Source: Chrysoperla carnea
Lineage: Eukaryota > Arthropoda > Insecta > Neuroptera > Chrysopidae
Direction: 5' to 3'
Length of the DNA stretch: 64,000 nucleotides
Assembly: GCF_905475395.1 (NCBI RefSeq)
Contig: NC_058339.1
Coordinates: 46,695,172-46,759,171, forward strand
Numbering within the stretch: the stretch's first letter is position 1; the number at the start of each line of letters is the position of its first letter. This document shows positions 62,576 to 64,000 of the stretch, in pieces. The notes beneath the pieces were generated by a model. That model saw nothing but the letters and a program-made list of their open reading frames with translations, searched no databases and had not been told where the DNA came from. The translations under genes were made by a program, and so were the position numbers.

Positions 62576-64000
62576 TTTCTTTCTTTTCAAATTTTATTTA
62601 ACGCCTTCGATTTTTCGATTTTTTAAATTATTTATATTTTAATCTAGTTTATTTCAAAGGATAGAAATTGGCGTCGACTATAAAGCGTAATTGGTTCCGA
62701 GGAAATTGGTTATAGAAATCGCAATTATTTTAACCTTTTTTTTGCATTTTTCGTCAGTTCTATTTTTTGCAAACAATTTTTATATATCATTCTATAAGGG
62801 TTGCATTTTTCTTAGTTAAATTTCCGGGGGTACTTGATCAATTATGGGTGGGTATTGCAAGATTGGGAGAAATATTTTTGCGTTTAGTAATACATTTATA
62901 AAAAATCATTAAATAATTAATCATTTCAGGACAATAAATAAACTAACTTGAGGGTTTAAATTTTGTTTGGTTTCAATATTAAATTGGGAAATCCGCCATA
63001 TAACAACAAATCTGTTTGAAAATATGTAAATCATATCTAATAACTATTTATTAAAAGCTACGAATAAGTACTGCGTTTGAAGAATCCATATTCCAGAATG
63101 TGCAACTATTTATATACTTAACGAAAACTTTCGAAGAGAAAATTGCCAATTATTATTTCACAAAAAATTTTTAATAAAAAAATTACAAAATTATAGAACC
63201 AAATTAAAAATTATAAAGAATTATTTTTACGTTTATAAATCTTGCTTCTACTTCTAATTTGTTAAGGCATTTAGAAAAACCCAGAAATTTTTAATTTGGG
63301 GTTGAAAATATCATATTTTAAGTTTTGTACAGTTTTTTTCTTGAAATATTTAGGAAATTTTTGTTATAAAAATATTTTCACGTTTTCTCGTTCTGGGTTG
63401 ACAATTTTTAATATTTTGCCGTTTTTCTAAATTCTATAAAAAAATTTACTGCTTCGAAACTGTCCGGATAATTTGTTTCTAACAGTGTTTAGTGATCTAT
63501 TACATAGTTTTGTTAATTTAACCTTGTTGAAATTTTTTAGTATGGTAATAAATTTGATTTAATTTTAACATAGTGTACACATTTTATCCGTTGATGATAA
63601 TAAAGCTTTAATAACCCATTATAATTATACAAACAAATAAATATTTACAGGGTGCCAATAATATTGTTATTCGGGCAATAAACTCTTGTAGAAAAGTTCG
63701 TAGAAGTTTGATATGCTGTTTCGATTAACAACATAAAAACTACGTTAGTTGAAGTTTTTAATTTTGAGAGTTTCTCAATTAGGTTTGATTCAACTATATC
63801 GGCTGCCCACGAGAGACACACTTAGGCCATAAGACCAATTGCGATACCATATATGTGTTTTAACATCTTTTACGCTGACAATTTCATTTATCAGTGCTCC
63901 TCCATTATTTTGAGTTATCCTCCTTATAGCATATACTATGCACTATTCACCCCATCACAACCATTAATTATGAAGCTACTAAAAGAAAATTTGCTAATAA

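Larger units (their letters stand above)
55679..64000. other. Upstream part of Ddr: intron or 5' flank
   Basis: The next Ddr exon, encoding the discoidin domain core, should lie upstream on the minus strand, but none was recognised to the window edge. The region holds a direct repeat at 57575-57768, a full family A copy at 58534-59091, a truncated LINE at 59392-59680, another family A copy at 61063-61541, family C at 61963-62280 and an inverted repeat at 62485-62575. No other gene is evident. Confidence 0.6.

Noticed and set aside
1-64000. LTR elements, virus-derived genes, tRNA or rRNA genes
   Set aside because: No paired long terminal repeats, no capsid, envelope or integrase-like frames, and no tRNA-like cloverleaf boxes were seen on either strand.

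Overview
The window is strongly AT-rich animal DNA with short exons, GT/AG introns and many interspersed repeats. The proteins are single-copy metazoan genes. The closing part of the discoidin-receptor kinase reads like the insect Ddr protein, so an insect genome is the best guess. I cannot name the order.

Five genes were assembled by eye from splice sites, reading phase and family resemblance. (1) Stub1/CHIP, 2804-5082, minus, six exons, complete. (2) An F-box/WD-repeat gene of FBXW10 type, about 5554-12508, plus, ten proposed exons, with one unresolved junction. (3) NUDT1/MTH1, 12685-13247, plus, two exons, lying only 176 bp beyond the stop of the F-box gene. (4) Nup85, 15160-18073, minus, nine exons, complete. 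(5) Ddr, a discoidin-domain receptor tyrosine kinase, 27291-55678, minus, twelve exons encoding 826 residues; its 5' part, with the start and most of the discoidin domain, is beyond the right edge. Stub1 and the F-box gene diverge from a gap of about 470 bp. NUDT1 and Nup85 converge. Nup85 and Ddr are in tandem. CHIP and an F-box protein both belong to the ubiquitin system, but the cluster looks like chance neighbours, not a pathway.

The rest is repeats, concentrated in 18-27 kb and in the Ddr introns. Family A is a ~0.5 kb element with a GTCT-rich core and a palindromic end. Family B is a satellite-like array of a ~307 bp unit that is itself two inverted half-units. Families C and D are smaller. 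There is also a perfect 515 bp palindrome built from the 5' end of a mariner transposon, a deleted Tigger/pogo transposon with TA target duplication, a 5'-truncated LINE tail with an exact 12 bp target duplication, and several fold-back elements at 25.4, 48.7 and 52.8 kb.

I see no LTR element, virus copy, CRISPR array, rRNA or tRNA gene. The most notable feature of the window is its number of inverted-repeat structures of different ages, most of them inside one long receptor-kinase gene.
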